Shown here: piece by piece, positions 52,156-61,116 of the stretch
How the letters are laid out: each line of letters begins with the position of its first letter
Numbering within the stretch: the first letter of the stretch is position 1
From: CAZFER01 sp964517495
GTDB lineage: Bacteria; Hinthialibacterota; Hinthialibacteria; Hinthialibacterales; Hinthialibacteraceae
Direction: 5' to 3'
DNA: 64,000 nt
NCBI GenBank assembly: GCA_964517495.1
Contig: CAZFER010000001.1
Location: 1 to 64,000 of the forward strand
The notes under the pieces: model-generated
The model's input: only the letters and a program-made list of their open reading frames with translations
What the model was told of the DNA's origin: nothing
Database searches by the model: none
Position numbers and translations under genes: made by a program

Positions 52156-53958
52156 ATGTCATGCCAGGATGACTTTTCTCCCAAAATCTTTTTACTAGGA
52201 GAGGGATGGGGATTGGGAAGTATTGGATTGCAGGTATCCCAATTTAACCATGTTATTTCTGCTTATTGCATAGAAGATGTTATTCCGGCTTTAAAAGTTG
52301 TGGAGAGCCGATGTGATCAAGGTTTCACAGCCATTGGTTTTTTGGCTTATGAAGCCGCAGCAGCTTTTGGACTACCGTGTTTCGTTCCTGACAATTCGGA
52401 TATTATTCCCTTGGTTTGGTTTGGAATGCTATCCAAATCATCGATGGAAATAATCAATGCTAATCCAAGCCCCCCCAATTGTCTTTCTAGTACGCCTTTC
52501 CCCACCATTGAAATGGCTTATGAACAATATGATAAGAACTTAAACAAAATCAAACATCAGATTGCTCAAGGTTATACGTATCAGGTAAATTATACGTGCA
52601 AAGCTACATTTCAGTGGAACAAGCCCTCTTATGAGTTATTTCTATCACTATTTCATACACAGCCCGTACCTTATGCCATGTATTTGAGCACTGACACATT
52701 TTCTGTCCTTTCACTATCGCCTGAACTTTTTGTTGAGCGAAGAGGGCAATTGATTAAATCCAAACCCATGAAAGGAACCATCAAGCGAGGACGCTATCTT
52801 CAAGAAGATGAAATGCTTGCAGTACAATTGCGCAATAGTGAGAAAGACCAGGCTGAGAATATTATGATCGTGGATATGGTGCGTAATGATATTGGAAGGA
52901 TTTGTGAATTTGGATCAGTATATGCCAATAATATTTTAAAGGTTGAAAAGTATCGCACTGTTTTTCAAATGACCAGCGAGATTAAAGGGACTTTAAAGAA
53001 AAATGTCAATTTGATTGATATGCTGGGGGCGATGTTTCCAGCAGCCTCCATTACGGGTGCCCCTAAAGTAGAAACAATGAAAATCATTAAAGCATTAGAG
53101 GACACCCCACGAGGAGTATATTGCGGGTGTGCGGGAATCATCCATCCGAATCGGGATTTTGTTTTTAATGTCGCCATACGTACATTGAATGGTGTGAATG
53201 AATCATTTCAATTGGGAATTGGTGGGGGAATCGTGTGGGATTCCGAAACAGAGAATGAATATAAAGAGATTAAACTTAAGTCTAAATTTATAAGTGAAAA
53301 AGACAATTATTTTTCTTTAATCGAAACCATTCGATTGAATAAAAATGGGAGTTTGCTTTTCATAGATGAGCATGTAAAGCGGCTTGAACAATCGGCGTAT
53401 TATTGGGATTTCCAATTCAATGAGAGCATGCTAAGAAAATCCATTAATCGGTATATCGAAAATCTGGATAACGATGATTTGGCACTCCGGATTGAATTGC
53501 AGCCTGATGGCCGAGTATCCATAACTCACCGGGAACTGACATCAATTCCTTCAATCGTGAAGATTAAGCTAGCTCCCACTTGTATTGACTCCAATAATAG
53601 ATTCTTCTATCACAAAACCACCAATCGCTCGCTTTATAACAATGAACTGAAAAAAACCCGTGGATTAGGTTATTTTGAATCGATCTTCCGCAACGAAAAG
53701 GGGCATTTCACAGAAGGTTGCATAACCAATCTGTTTTATAAGATAGGATCACGTTGGTTCACACCACCTATTGATGATGGGCTCCTTCCTGGAGTTTGGC
53801 GGCAACATTATATGGAAAAAGTCCAAGCTGTTGAACGACCTCTAATCATGGATGACTTGGAAATCATCGCGTCGCTAAAGGTTGGAAATTCAGTAATTTT
53901 TGATGCTTCTGTCAATGAATTGCATGTCCATGATCAAATCTATCAATTCAATAAATAA
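52156..53958 (+). CDS. pabB: fused aminodeoxychorismate synthase I and aminodeoxychorismate lyase (PabB-PabC)
   Basis: A 600-residue two-domain enzyme of p-aminobenzoate, hence folate, synthesis. Residues about 1-375 are the chorismate-binding PabB domain: IAQGYTYQVNYTC, LSLSPELFVE, SKPMKGTIKRG with Lys206 as the expected covalent catalyst of the PIKGT motif, and MFPAASITGAPKVETMKII. Residues about 395-600 are a fold-type IV PLP lyase (PabC): FYHKTTNRSLYN with Lys487, GYFESIFRN, TEGCITNLFYK and DDGLLPGVWR. The domain order is the common fused one. The glutaminase PabA is not visible here. Confidence 0.92.
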   Translation: MSCQDDFSPKIFLLGEGWGLGSIGLQVSQFNHVISAYCIEDVIPALKVVESRCDQGFTAIGFLAYEAAAAFGLPCFVPDNSDIIPLVWFGMLSKSSMEIINANPSPPNCLSSTPFPTIEMAYEQYDKNLNKIKHQIAQGYTYQVNYTCKATFQWNKPSYELFLSLFHTQPVPYAMYLSTDTFSVLSLSPELFVERRGQLIKSKPMKGTIKRGRYLQEDEMLAVQLRNSEKDQAENIMIVDMVRNDIGRICEFGSVYANNILKVEKYRTVFQMTSEIKGTLKKNVNLIDMLGAMFPAASITGAPKVETMKIIKALEDTPRGVYCGCAGIIHPNRDFVFNVAIRTLNGVNESFQLGIGGGIVWDSETENEYKEIKLKSKFISEKDNYFSLIETIRLNKNGSLLFIDEHVKRLEQSAYYWDFQFNESMLRKSINRYIENLDNDDLALRIELQPDGRVSITHRELTSIPSIVKIKLAPTCIDSNNRFFYHKTTNRSLYNNELKKTRGLGYFESIFRNEKGHFTEGCITNLFYKIGSRWFTPPIDDGLLPGVWRQHYMEKVQAVERPLIMDDLEIIASLKVGNSVIFDASVNELHVHDQIYQFNK

Positions 53959-54093
53959 GTCAGAAAGAATTATGAGTTCATAATTCCCTTGCGCTTTTGT
54001 GTTTAATGTATATATTTTAGGTAGACATTAATATTAGTTTCCAGCAAATCTTAATAATACCTTACAAAATCCAAATAAAAAATAACTAAATTC

Positions 54094-54846
54094 ATGAATA
54101 CGACTACGTTAGATATAGAGCAAATCAATAAGGAACTTGAATTTTATACACCTCAAGAAATAATCCGATGGGGATATGAAACATTCGGTACCGGATTGGC
54201 AATGCTATCGAGCATGCAAAAAACAGCTTCCTGCCTTATTCATATGGTCTACTGTGAAAGATTAACGAATCTTCCTATTCTATTTGTTGATACGGGTTAT
54301 CATTTTCAGGAGACCGTGGATTTGCGTGATGAAATGATTGATAAATATGGAGTTAATATCATCACGTTAAAACCGGATTTAACGCCGGAGGAGCAATTTC
54401 GACAATTTGGCCGTGAGTTGTACTTGCGTGATGGCGATTACCAACTATGCTGCAAAATGAGAAAAGAAGAACCTTTCTTAAAAGCAGCAGAACAATATGA
54501 TGCCATGCTTTCAGGATTGATGCGTTCCGAAGGAGGGGCTAGAAAGAGTATTCCGATTTTGGCTGAAGATCCCCGATTTGATGGACTTAAACTCCACCCC
54601 ATTGCAAACTGGACACGCAGTCATGTTGAAGAATACAACAAAAAGCATAAGGTTTTGGTTCATCCATTACATGATAAAGGATATCCCAGCATAGGGTGTG
54701 AAACATGCACGACACCGGTTAAGCCTGGTGAAGACGAGCGGGCTGGCCGTTGGCGGCATATTCGCGAGGCCAATCCAGGTAGCAGCCAAAAGTTGTATTG
54801 TGGTATAAACTTAAGTGATGTATCAAAAAAGAAATCAAAAGGTTAA
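54094..54846 (+). CDS. cysH: assimilatory adenylyl-sulfate (APS/PAPS) reductase
   Basis: A 250-residue reductase that makes sulfite from APS or PAPS for cysteine synthesis. The nucleotide-binding part has MLSSMQKTASCLIHM and ILFVDTGYHFQETVDL. Two Cys pairs, Cys119-Cys120 in LCCKMRK and Cys202/Cys205 in GCETC, are the [4Fe-4S] ligands found in the APS-type enzymes, so APS is the likely substrate. The catalytic Cys is Cys236 in KLYCGIN, which replaces the usual ECGLH. There is no clear Shine-Dalgarno. The next gene starts 6 bases after the stop, so the two form an operon. Confidence 0.92.
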   Translation: MNTTTLDIEQINKELEFYTPQEIIRWGYETFGTGLAMLSSMQKTASCLIHMVYCERLTNLPILFVDTGYHFQETVDLRDEMIDKYGVNIITLKPDLTPEEQFRQFGRELYLRDGDYQLCCKMRKEEPFLKAAEQYDAMLSGLMRSEGGARKSIPILAEDPRFDGLKLHPIANWTRSHVEEYNKKHKVLVHPLHDKGYPSIGCETCTTPVKPGEDERAGRWRHIREANPGSSQKLYCGINLSDVSKKKSKG

Positions 54847-54852
54847 ATAAAT

Positions 54853-55794
54853 ATGCGTTTTCAAAAACCATGTATTGAGTGTTCTAAACGGCAGGGTTTA
54901 CGAATTTTTAATATTGCCATGGATGGTCAAGGTAAACAAAATCAAAATGATACGCTAGATACGTTGAAGCATGAATTGGAGACCAAAATAGATTCAGTTG
55001 ATCCATCCATGAGTCCAGCGGAATTGTCTTTAATCGCTATACGGGCAGCTCAAAAGCACGCCGATTCATTCGATCCTTTCGCTGAAATAAAACGAGCCAA
55101 CAACGAAATGGCTCTTAAACTTTACCCTTCCCTTAAAGAACATGTGGAAAGGAGTGATGATCCCATTCATACAGCTTGTCAGCTTGCTGCTTGTGGAAAT
55201 ATCATCGATATGGGAATTCATGAAAAATTTGATATTGATGCAACGATCAACAAGGTTTTGAATGAAGGCTTTAAGCAGAATCAATTCAACCAGTTTAGAA
55301 GTGAATTAGAAGAGGAATTGAATCATCGTAATAATTTAGAATTACTTTACTTATGTGACAATGCCGGTGAAATTGTATTTGATAAGTTGTTTATGGAAGA
55401 ATTGATTAAGCATTACCCAGCGTTGAATATCACGGCTATTGTGCGAAGCATTCCTGTATTGAATGATGCAACACTTGATGATGCCAAATTGGTGGGTTTG
55501 GATCAAGTGGTCAATGTTTTGGAAAATGGGAACGATCAACTGGGGACTATCATTGAAAGGGCTAGCCCCGAAGTCATTGATAAATATGAGCATGCGAACA
55601 TAATTCTATCAAAAGGGCAAGCCAATTACGAGACCGTTTCTCATGCTGATCCTCGAGTCTATTTTATTTTAAAAGCGAAATGTGAGGTGATTGCTAATTC
55701 ATTGAGAGTAAACTTGTGGGATGCAGTGATGACAAAAATGGCGCCAGAAGAAGTAACAAAAAAAGGTGAGGGAGAACTACGTGTTCTAACGTAG
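54853..55794 (+). CDS. DUF89 (ARMT1-like) damage-control phosphatase family protein
   Basis: A 313-residue protein of the DUF89 family, metal-dependent phosphatases that clean up damaged or excess phosphometabolites. Marks are the N-terminal CIECSKRQGLRI, LLYLCDNAGEIVFDKLFMEE with the metal-binding Asp-Asn, and ILSKGQANYETVS. The N-terminal CxxC-type motif is typical of the bacterial/archaeal subgroup I. It begins 6 bases after cysH and is probably co-transcribed with it; a link to nucleotide or sulfur metabolism is possible but not shown. Confidence 0.85.
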   Translation: MRFQKPCIECSKRQGLRIFNIAMDGQGKQNQNDTLDTLKHELETKIDSVDPSMSPAELSLIAIRAAQKHADSFDPFAEIKRANNEMALKLYPSLKEHVERSDDPIHTACQLAACGNIIDMGIHEKFDIDATINKVLNEGFKQNQFNQFRSELEEELNHRNNLELLYLCDNAGEIVFDKLFMEELIKHYPALNITAIVRSIPVLNDATLDDAKLVGLDQVVNVLENGNDQLGTIIERASPEVIDKYEHANIILSKGQANYETVSHADPRVYFILKAKCEVIANSLRVNLWDAVMTKMAPEEVTKKGEGELRVLT

Positions 55795-55840
55795 GCAAAT
55801 TATCCTGAATTAGGAGGGGGCCTCGATGTAGTTCTCCCTC
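55768..55840 (+). terminator. long inverted repeat at the end of the DUF89 gene
   Basis: GAGGGAGAACTAC (55768-55780) and GTAGTTCTCCCTC (55828-55840) pair over 13 bases; the left arm lies in the last codons of the gene, and an inner CTACGT/ACGTAG stem (55777-55782, 55789-55794) competes with it. No T-run follows directly, so it may act in RNA decay or termination. Confidence 0.45.
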
Positions 55841-56349
55841 TAAGTTGTGTTGAGAAGTCTTTCACGCCTTCTACTTTACTCCAGTAAGTAAATATCCTTT
55901 TCCTCATTTTGTCAAGTTTTTTTATGATTTTTTAACAATAATTTTCTTTAAGCAACCTTTTATTCAAAAAATATAATCTCATTTGGATAACTGGTACCTA
56001 AAGAAACGCATCTATATAGTGTTCATTAATAATGAATATCCTGTTCCCACATCACAATTTCATAATCAAAGTGTTATATTTCTTCAAATTGTATTGTGCT
56101 TAACATGAAAAATATGCTATTTAGTAAAATAGAACCATGCTTTTTCGTAAATTGATCATATTATTCCAGGGATAATTTTGATTATTTACGATATTATGGA
56201 TTAAAATATTTCAAAACTATCAAGTTTCTTGGGATATATGATAAAAATATATAAAATCAGTAATGAAACAAGTTTACTTTGAGTTGTTTTTATAACACAT
56301 CAAGGTAAACTATGAATTGATTACTAACACCAGTAAGGAGATATTTTCC
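55795..56349. other. long AT-rich gap upstream of the LexA-like regulator
   Basis: 555 bases without a gene; stops are dense in all frames I followed. The left end holds the right arm of the 13-base inverted repeat, and the right end holds a candidate operator (56271-56311). The base composition is much more AT-rich than the flanking genes. Confidence 0.55.
56271..56311. promoter_or_regulatory. candidate operator/promoter of the LexA-like regulator
   Basis: AGTTTAC (56271-56277) and GTAAACT (56305-56311) are perfect inverted half-sites 34 bases apart (start to start) and flank a TATAAC box at about 56291. They sit 39 bases before the start of a helix-turn-helix gene, so autoregulation is plausible. 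Confidence 0.35.
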
Positions 56350-57534
56350 TTGAAAACGTTTGGAGAACTTCTTCGCGATTTTCGACAACGGCGAAGGTTG
56401 ACTCAGCAGGATTTAGCTGACCGTTTAGGGCTTTCCTCTCCTTACATTGCTCAAATGGAAAGTGGTTTTAAGCCCCCGCCTCCCCACATTTTGGTTGATA
56501 AAATGATGTCAATTCTTCAGCTTACTCCGGATGAGAAGCGGGGATTTCAGGAGTTTGCTGAAAAAGAGAGGGAAGTACAAAGTTTAACTAAAGCCACACG
56601 AAAGATTGGCTATATTCTTGCTGGTAACAAAGTATGTGTGCCACAAAAAGTGGTTTCATATCGAACTCAGCAAGAGATTAATGATGTTGTGGAGGCCATT
56701 CCACGGGTTGCCAAATTCTCAATCGATCTCAATGACAAGAAACATAATCGAAAGAAAGATGAAGCATTATATGTTTTGAAAACACATGATGATATTCGAT
56801 CATGGGCACTTTCCGAATTGGGAGATCAACCCAATTATTGGTTATCCTTCCTGGGGCAGATGTATGATATTCTTCTTTTAACCCCAGATGAGCGTTTGAT
56901 ATGCCGTCAGCCTTCTTCAAAACGAAAAGATATAGTAAAAAATGCAGTTGATGTGGGTTCTTTTTTTCATAGATTGAGTGAAACAATCGAAGAATCGATT
57001 CGATTGGGAGAAGAGCAAAAATTGCCGGATGTAATAGCCCCCCATGAAGCCTGGCAAAATATTGATGATATGCTTGGTGTTACGAGTGAACCCAAGATTG
57101 AAGTGATATCGCGAAAATCTGAAGAGGCGGGAGAGATTCGTAACATCCAAATTGTCGCGGAAATTCCACAAGGTTCAGATGAATTTGATGAACGGCATGG
57201 TTTGGGAATGATTGGATTGCCAAGGGATTGGTTTCGAGAAGATAAAGAATATGAGGCCTGCTTTGTGCAAACAGATGCTTATGTTTCCTTTGGAGTGTGG
57301 CCGGGCTGTAAAGCGATATATGAAATAGAGTCTCAGGTGGAAAATGAGGATTTAGTTGTCGTACAATTGGGGGACAGGCGGTGTTTAAGAAAGTATTTTG
57401 ATATGGGGGAACAAATTTTTTTACAAGGAGGACCTCTCGCCCGTCCTATTCGCGTTTCGAAGAATGAATCATCGGTTCGTGTTCTTGGAGTCGTTCGTGA
57501 ATTGGTATCACGATTCAAGGAATTGCGAAAGTAA
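56350..57534 (+). CDS. HTH regulator with degenerate LexA/S24-like C-terminus
   Basis: A 394-residue transcription regulator. An XRE-type helix-turn-helix occupies about residues 1-60 (LTQQDLADRLGLSSPYIAQM). The middle part (about 70-290) is unassigned. The last about 95 residues have the LexA/CI (S24) layout: VQTDAYVSFGVWPGCKAIYE, DLVVVQLGDRRCLRKYF and VLGVVRELV, but the Ser of GDSM and the catalytic Lys appear replaced (Ala/Tyr and Arg), so self-cleavage is unlikely. I start at TTG 56350 with AAGGAG 9 bases upstream; a TTG at 56317 would add 11 residues without such a site. The next gene follows after 22 bases. Confidence 0.78.
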   Translation: MKTFGELLRDFRQRRRLTQQDLADRLGLSSPYIAQMESGFKPPPPHILVDKMMSILQLTPDEKRGFQEFAEKEREVQSLTKATRKIGYILAGNKVCVPQKVVSYRTQQEINDVVEAIPRVAKFSIDLNDKKHNRKKDEALYVLKTHDDIRSWALSELGDQPNYWLSFLGQMYDILLLTPDERLICRQPSSKRKDIVKNAVDVGSFFHRLSETIEESIRLGEEQKLPDVIAPHEAWQNIDDMLGVTSEPKIEVISRKSEEAGEIRNIQIVAEIPQGSDEFDERHGLGMIGLPRDWFREDKEYEACFVQTDAYVSFGVWPGCKAIYEIESQVENEDLVVVQLGDRRCLRKYFDMGEQIFLQGGPLARPIRVSKNESSVRVLGVVRELVSRFKELRK

Positions 57535-57556
57535 TGGGCTGAGCGGGTGTAGTTCA

Positions 57557-58243
57557 ATGGAAAATGACGCGAATTTTTTAAATCAACTGTTATTGCATTA
57601 CGGATGGTATGTCATTGCCGTTCAGTTAATCTTATTGGTCATCGTGATTGTTTTCGGATACACCTTGATACGCCGGAAACTTCGCATGTTGCAACAAAGC
57701 AGACCTGCCACCATCAAGCTTAAAGAGAGTGGTTCCCTTCTTGATATCGTTGAAGAAGCTCGGAAATCCAATCCCAAACAGACACTAAATGTGGTATTGG
57801 GGAGTGGGGATTTTTCGGTTGAAGAAGAAATGACGATTGATTCTCCGACTCGATTTCTGGGTTCAGGGACGCAAGATACCCGGATTGTTGCTAAAGGAAA
57901 ACACCCTGCTATTAAAATAAAAGATTCGAAAGATTGTGTTATATCCAACGTTCGGGTTGAAGGTGGAATTCATTGTTCAAACGGTGAGTTATTGGTTGAG
58001 AATTGCCACATTGTTGCCCAGGATGATGGGATCTGTATCGAAGCGTATGATGGTTCAACGGTAACTTTTAGCGGAATGATTCGGGGAGAGGGAGGTATTG
58101 CAGTACGTGCCCTGGGTGAATCCAAAGTGGTGTTAAAACCACCCTATGCGGTATCTGGTGAAGACTATGTGGTGCTTGATCCTAAATCCAGCATATCAGT
58201 TCATAATAAGGAATCGGAAGACTCCGAAAAAAATAACTCTTGA
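57557..58243 (+). CDS. membrane-anchored right-handed beta-helix protein
   Basis: A 228-residue protein. An N-terminal transmembrane helix (about 17-38, YVIAVQLILLVIVIVFGYTL) and a basic segment are followed by a right-handed parallel beta-helix (about 55-205) with short repeating strands: LNVVLGSGDFSVEEEMTID, TRIVAKGKHPAIKIKDSKDC, VRVEGGIHCSNGELLVENCH and VALGESKVVLKP-like turns. No pectate-lyase catalytic residues are evident. The last about 20 residues are acidic. I start at ATG 57557. It follows the LexA-like regulator gene after 22 bases, so the two probably form an operon; the role may be structural or in sensing. Which side of the membrane carries the helix is not clear. Confidence 0.65.
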   Translation: MENDANFLNQLLLHYGWYVIAVQLILLVIVIVFGYTLIRRKLRMLQQSRPATIKLKESGSLLDIVEEARKSNPKQTLNVVLGSGDFSVEEEMTIDSPTRFLGSGTQDTRIVAKGKHPAIKIKDSKDCVISNVRVEGGIHCSNGELLVENCHIVAQDDGICIEAYDGSTVTFSGMIRGEGGIAVRALGESKVVLKPPYAVSGEDYVVLDPKSSISVHNKESEDSEKNNS

Positions 58244-58369
58244 CCTATTCTGGTTTAAACCTTCGAACACTTCTCCAAAATATAAAGTTAGAGGTGATAT
58301 TTGATGTCCATCCTGTGGAAATAAGGGCGGCTATATAAACTATATTTATTATAAGGTAAACGGATATAA

Positions 58370-59719
58370 ATGAAGAAAATTAAATCAATTAGTGGATTTC
58401 CTGAATGGTTGCCAGAACAGAGGTTGATTGAGCAGGAAATCCTTAAAACGATTCAGCAAAAGTTCGAACTTTTTGGATTTACTCCTATTGAAACGCGAGC
58501 GGTTGAGTTGTTAGAGCAACTGCTTGCCAAAGGAGAAACCGATAAAGAGATTTACACCCTGCACCGGCTACAAGCGGTATCAGATGAGAATGCTGAAGAC
58601 GCTGAATTTGGATTACATTTTGATTTGACCGTTCCGTTGGCACGTTATGTGATGCAACACAGGGGGAAATTGAATTTCCCGTTTAAACGATATCAGATTC
58701 AAAAGGTGTGGAGAGGTGAGCGGCCACAGGAGGGGCGATATCGTGAGTTTTATCAAGCGGATATCGATGTAATTGCAGAGAATGAACTGCCGCTCCATTT
58801 CGATGCGGAAATGCCCTGGCTGTTATATGAAATTATGCAGGCACTTCCCTTCCCTGAGATTCGAATCCTTATTAATAATCGAAAAATACTGGAAGGATTT
58901 TACCGTGGATTGGGGATAAACGATATAACCTCCGTTTTGCGAGCTGTAGATAAGCTGGATAAGATTGGTGAAGAAGGGGTTTTGTCCATATTGGTTGATC
59001 AATTGGAGGTTGAGCCGGATAACGCCAAGAAATGTCTTGAACTGGGCCGTATTCATTCAAGCGATTGTTCATTTGTCGAGAGGGTGAAAGAGTTTGGAGT
59101 TCAAAATGAATTGCTTGATGAAGGATTGAATGAATTAGCCTTTGTTATGGAATCCCTTTCCTCTCTTCCCGAAGGTTCAATTGTAGCGGATTTGCATATA
59201 GCGAGAGGATTGGATTATTACACAGGAACGGTTTATGAGGGTTATTTGGTGAATCATGAAAATCTGGGGGCTGTATGTTCTGGTGGCCGGTATGACGATT
59301 TAGCTTCATCGGATGGGAAGAATAAATTGCCTGGGGTTGGGGTATCCATTGGGATTACCCGGATTCTTGGTTATCTCTTTTCCAATTCAATGCTTGCGAT
59401 TAATCGAAAAACGCCTACTTGTGTATTAGTTACTTTACCTGATGACACACAGCGTATGGCTGCGAATGAGGTGGTTCGGACGTTGCGTCAGCGTGGTATC
59501 CCTGCTGAGTTGTTCCATAAACCGATTAAATTTGGGAAGCAAATTCGTCACGCAGAGCGTTTTGGAATACCTTATGTGTGGTTTTTAAGTGTTGAAAATA
59601 CGGAATCACATGAAATACGGGATATTCGATCGGGTGAGCAATATCCTGCGAACGCAGATAAATGGGAGCCACCTGAGCACGATCTGAAATTAAACATAAC
59701 GCTTAATGAGATCAAATAG
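58370..59719 (+). CDS. hisS: histidyl-tRNA synthetase
   Basis: A 449-residue class II aminoacyl-tRNA synthetase. Motif 2 lies in FKRYQIQKVWRGERPQEGRYREFYQADIDVI-type sequence (here split: FKRYQIQKVWRGERPQEGRY, then REFYQADIDV), the histidine-specific segment is ARGLDYYTGTVYE, motif 3 is CSGGRYDDLASSD with GVGVSIGITRI, and the anticodon-binding domain covers about 345-440. The insertion with AVDKLDKIGEEGV belongs to the longer subgroup also seen in archaea and eukaryotes. The last 8 bases overlap the convergent repeat-protein gene. Confidence 0.95.
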   Translation: MKKIKSISGFPEWLPEQRLIEQEILKTIQQKFELFGFTPIETRAVELLEQLLAKGETDKEIYTLHRLQAVSDENAEDAEFGLHFDLTVPLARYVMQHRGKLNFPFKRYQIQKVWRGERPQEGRYREFYQADIDVIAENELPLHFDAEMPWLLYEIMQALPFPEIRILINNRKILEGFYRGLGINDITSVLRAVDKLDKIGEEGVLSILVDQLEVEPDNAKKCLELGRIHSSDCSFVERVKEFGVQNELLDEGLNELAFVMESLSSLPEGSIVADLHIARGLDYYTGTVYEGYLVNHENLGAVCSGGRYDDLASSDGKNKLPGVGVSIGITRILGYLFSNSMLAINRKTPTCVLVTLPDDTQRMAANEVVRTLRQRGIPAELFHKPIKFGKQIRHAERFGIPYVWFLSVENTESHEIRDIRSGEQYPANADKWEPPEHDLKLNITLNEIK

Positions 59720-60392
59720 CCTGTTTTTTGGATTGAGAACGATCCATTAGAAGTCCTTTTGCTCTTGTGTTAACTGGATTTCGGCCACTGCTGGTGTTGC
59801 AGTAATAGGTATAGGTAAAACGGATATCAATCTCGATGTCTTTAATAAATCCGTAAATACCTTTGCACAGTGGACGGCCCGCCTCAGACATAACGGATGC
59901 ATCAGAATCGGGAATTTCTTCAGGTTGAATCATTTTACCGCCTTTGAATTGGGGGGCTTTAAACTTTTTGGTTTTGATGCCCCCTCCTATTCCCATCATG
60001 CCACGAGCGGCCGCTGGAATGAGTGTATAGGGCATGGTGAGAAAGTAGTCTTCCCCTGTCCAAGTCCATGTAATTCCGGTGTTTATCGGGATATTGCCCG
60101 CAATAGTGGAAAACACCATTTTATAAGGCAGTTGAGCGTGGAATTCTTGATCTCCTATAGTCCCAGCCAAGCGTGTATTGACAGGGTAAGCGCCTTTGGT
60201 ATTTGGGATTAATGTGTATTCGAGTTGTAAATCCACTGAAGCATCAAGGATGTTACCCACAATACGGTTATTAATAGGCAAATTACCATATAATGTACTG
60301 AAAACAATGTCATATTCCATGTTAAGATCGATTGAGATTTGTCCTTGTTCCTTTACCTGTTTATAAATGTATTCGATTGCCGTACCGCTCAT
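59712..60392 (-). CDS. unrecognised protein with 31-32-residue Y/N/P repeats
   Basis: A 226-residue protein without signal peptide. Four consecutive repeats start near Tyr27, Tyr59, Tyr90 and Tyr122, a regular period of 31-32 residues, and a fifth lies near Tyr194. The core is Y-x-[ILM]-[IV]-x-x-T-x-x-G-x-x-P-[IV]-N-[TN]: YDIVFSTLYGNLPINN, YTLIPNTKGAYPVNT, YKMVFSTIAGNIPINT, a degenerate YTLIPAAARG, and YTYYCNTSSGRNPVNT. Repeats 1 and 3 are closest, as are 2 and 4, so a double unit was probably duplicated. A Gly/Lys-rich linker (about 131-185) precedes the last repeat. The strands suggest a beta-solenoid or sandwich. I do not recognise the family. AGGTTAA precedes the ATG. It overlaps hisS by 8 bases, tail to tail. 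Confidence 0.65.
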   Translation of the reverse strand: MSGTAIEYIYKQVKEQGQISIDLNMEYDIVFSTLYGNLPINNRIVGNILDASVDLQLEYTLIPNTKGAYPVNTRLAGTIGDQEFHAQLPYKMVFSTIAGNIPINTGITWTWTGEDYFLTMPYTLIPAAARGMMGIGGGIKTKKFKAPQFKGGKMIQPEEIPDSDASVMSEAGRPLCKGIYGFIKDIEIDIRFTYTYYCNTSSGRNPVNTRAKGLLMDRSQSKKQAI

Positions 60393-60503
60393 TTGTTTAA
60401 CCTCCCACAGATAGATTGAGTAGATTGTAACTCAAAAAGTTCAATCTGTTTGCATCTCCATGTCAAAAGAAAGAGAAAAACCTTTGTTTCGTGCATATTT
60501 TTC

Positions 60504-60877
60504 ATGAACTTATGCCATTTTGATAAAGTTTTTATTGACAATCACCGAACTTATTGGCAAGATAGTATTATCGAATCGGGGTTGAGGGACAATACGGTTT
60601 ATCGCTCGTTGTAAAAGACAATGAATGCTGGTTTGAGCGAACCGTAGAACATCCCCGAGTCGATTACACGAGACATGAAACCAACAGATGGCCTGAGTTG
60701 AATTATACCATCCGGGTTTTTCCATCATACAGGAAACAGGCTTCATGTTTGGGTGTTTATATTTCGACAGAAGGATCTTCGCGGCTTCTCATTCCACATT
60801 ATATTGTTTTGTTCATCGAGTCTGATGGCAGGTATTTGCCTGCCCATTTCCGTTTTATAACGCTTTGTCGGCTTTAA
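60504..60877 (+). pseudogene. unrecognised gene broken by a single-base frameshift
   Basis: The frame from ATG 60504 reads MNLCHFDKVFIDNHRTYWQD and on to ESG, then stops early at 60614. From the G-run at 60578-60581 the sequence continues open in another frame to TAA 60875-60877. Adding one G to that run joins them into a 124-residue protein (IIESG followed by VEGQYGLSLVVKDNECWFER). The second part has no start codon of its own for 40 codons but looks protein-like, with alternating strands. Loss of one G, or a sequencing error, explains this. The stop lies just before the ribosome-binding site of the small gene at 60891, as in an operon. Function unknown. Confidence 0.45.
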
Positions 60878-60890
60878 GGAGAAAGGAGAC

Positions 60891-61025
60891 ATGGCGTTCT
60901 CACCTATCGTGATAGCATGGGTTGATTGGAGTGATTTTCATTTTTTAAAAACATTTCATCAGCTTGAAGGTTCAGGGATGAAAGGAAAAAACAGGACCAG
61001 AGCACAAATGGCCTGTGTAAAATGA
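60891..61025 (+). CDS. small hypothetical protein (44 residues)
   Basis: A 44-residue frame with an excellent ribosome-binding site (GGAGAAAGGAG ending two bases before the ATG region at 60891). The N-terminal part is hydrophobic and aromatic (MAFSPIVIAWVDWSDFHFLK), the C-terminal part basic (MKGKNRTRAQMACVK). It begins 13 bases after the stop of the broken gene at 60504-60877 and lies 91 bases before the coiled-coil gene, in the same direction. No family is recognised. Confidence 0.45.
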   Translation: MAFSPIVIAWVDWSDFHFLKTFHQLEGSGMKGKNRTRAQMACVK

Positions 61026-61116
61026 GATTAAAACAACATTACATTCTGATATTGAGTTGGGGTTGAGGGACAAATTCTCAAAACCTAAAAGGTTCATTAA
61101 ACAAGGAGATGTGAAA

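Noticed and set aside
60578..61073. 15-base direct repeat GGGGTTGAGGGACAA at 60578-60592 and 61059-61073
   Set aside because: One or two exact 15-base matches are expected by chance in a window of this size; no further structure supports it.
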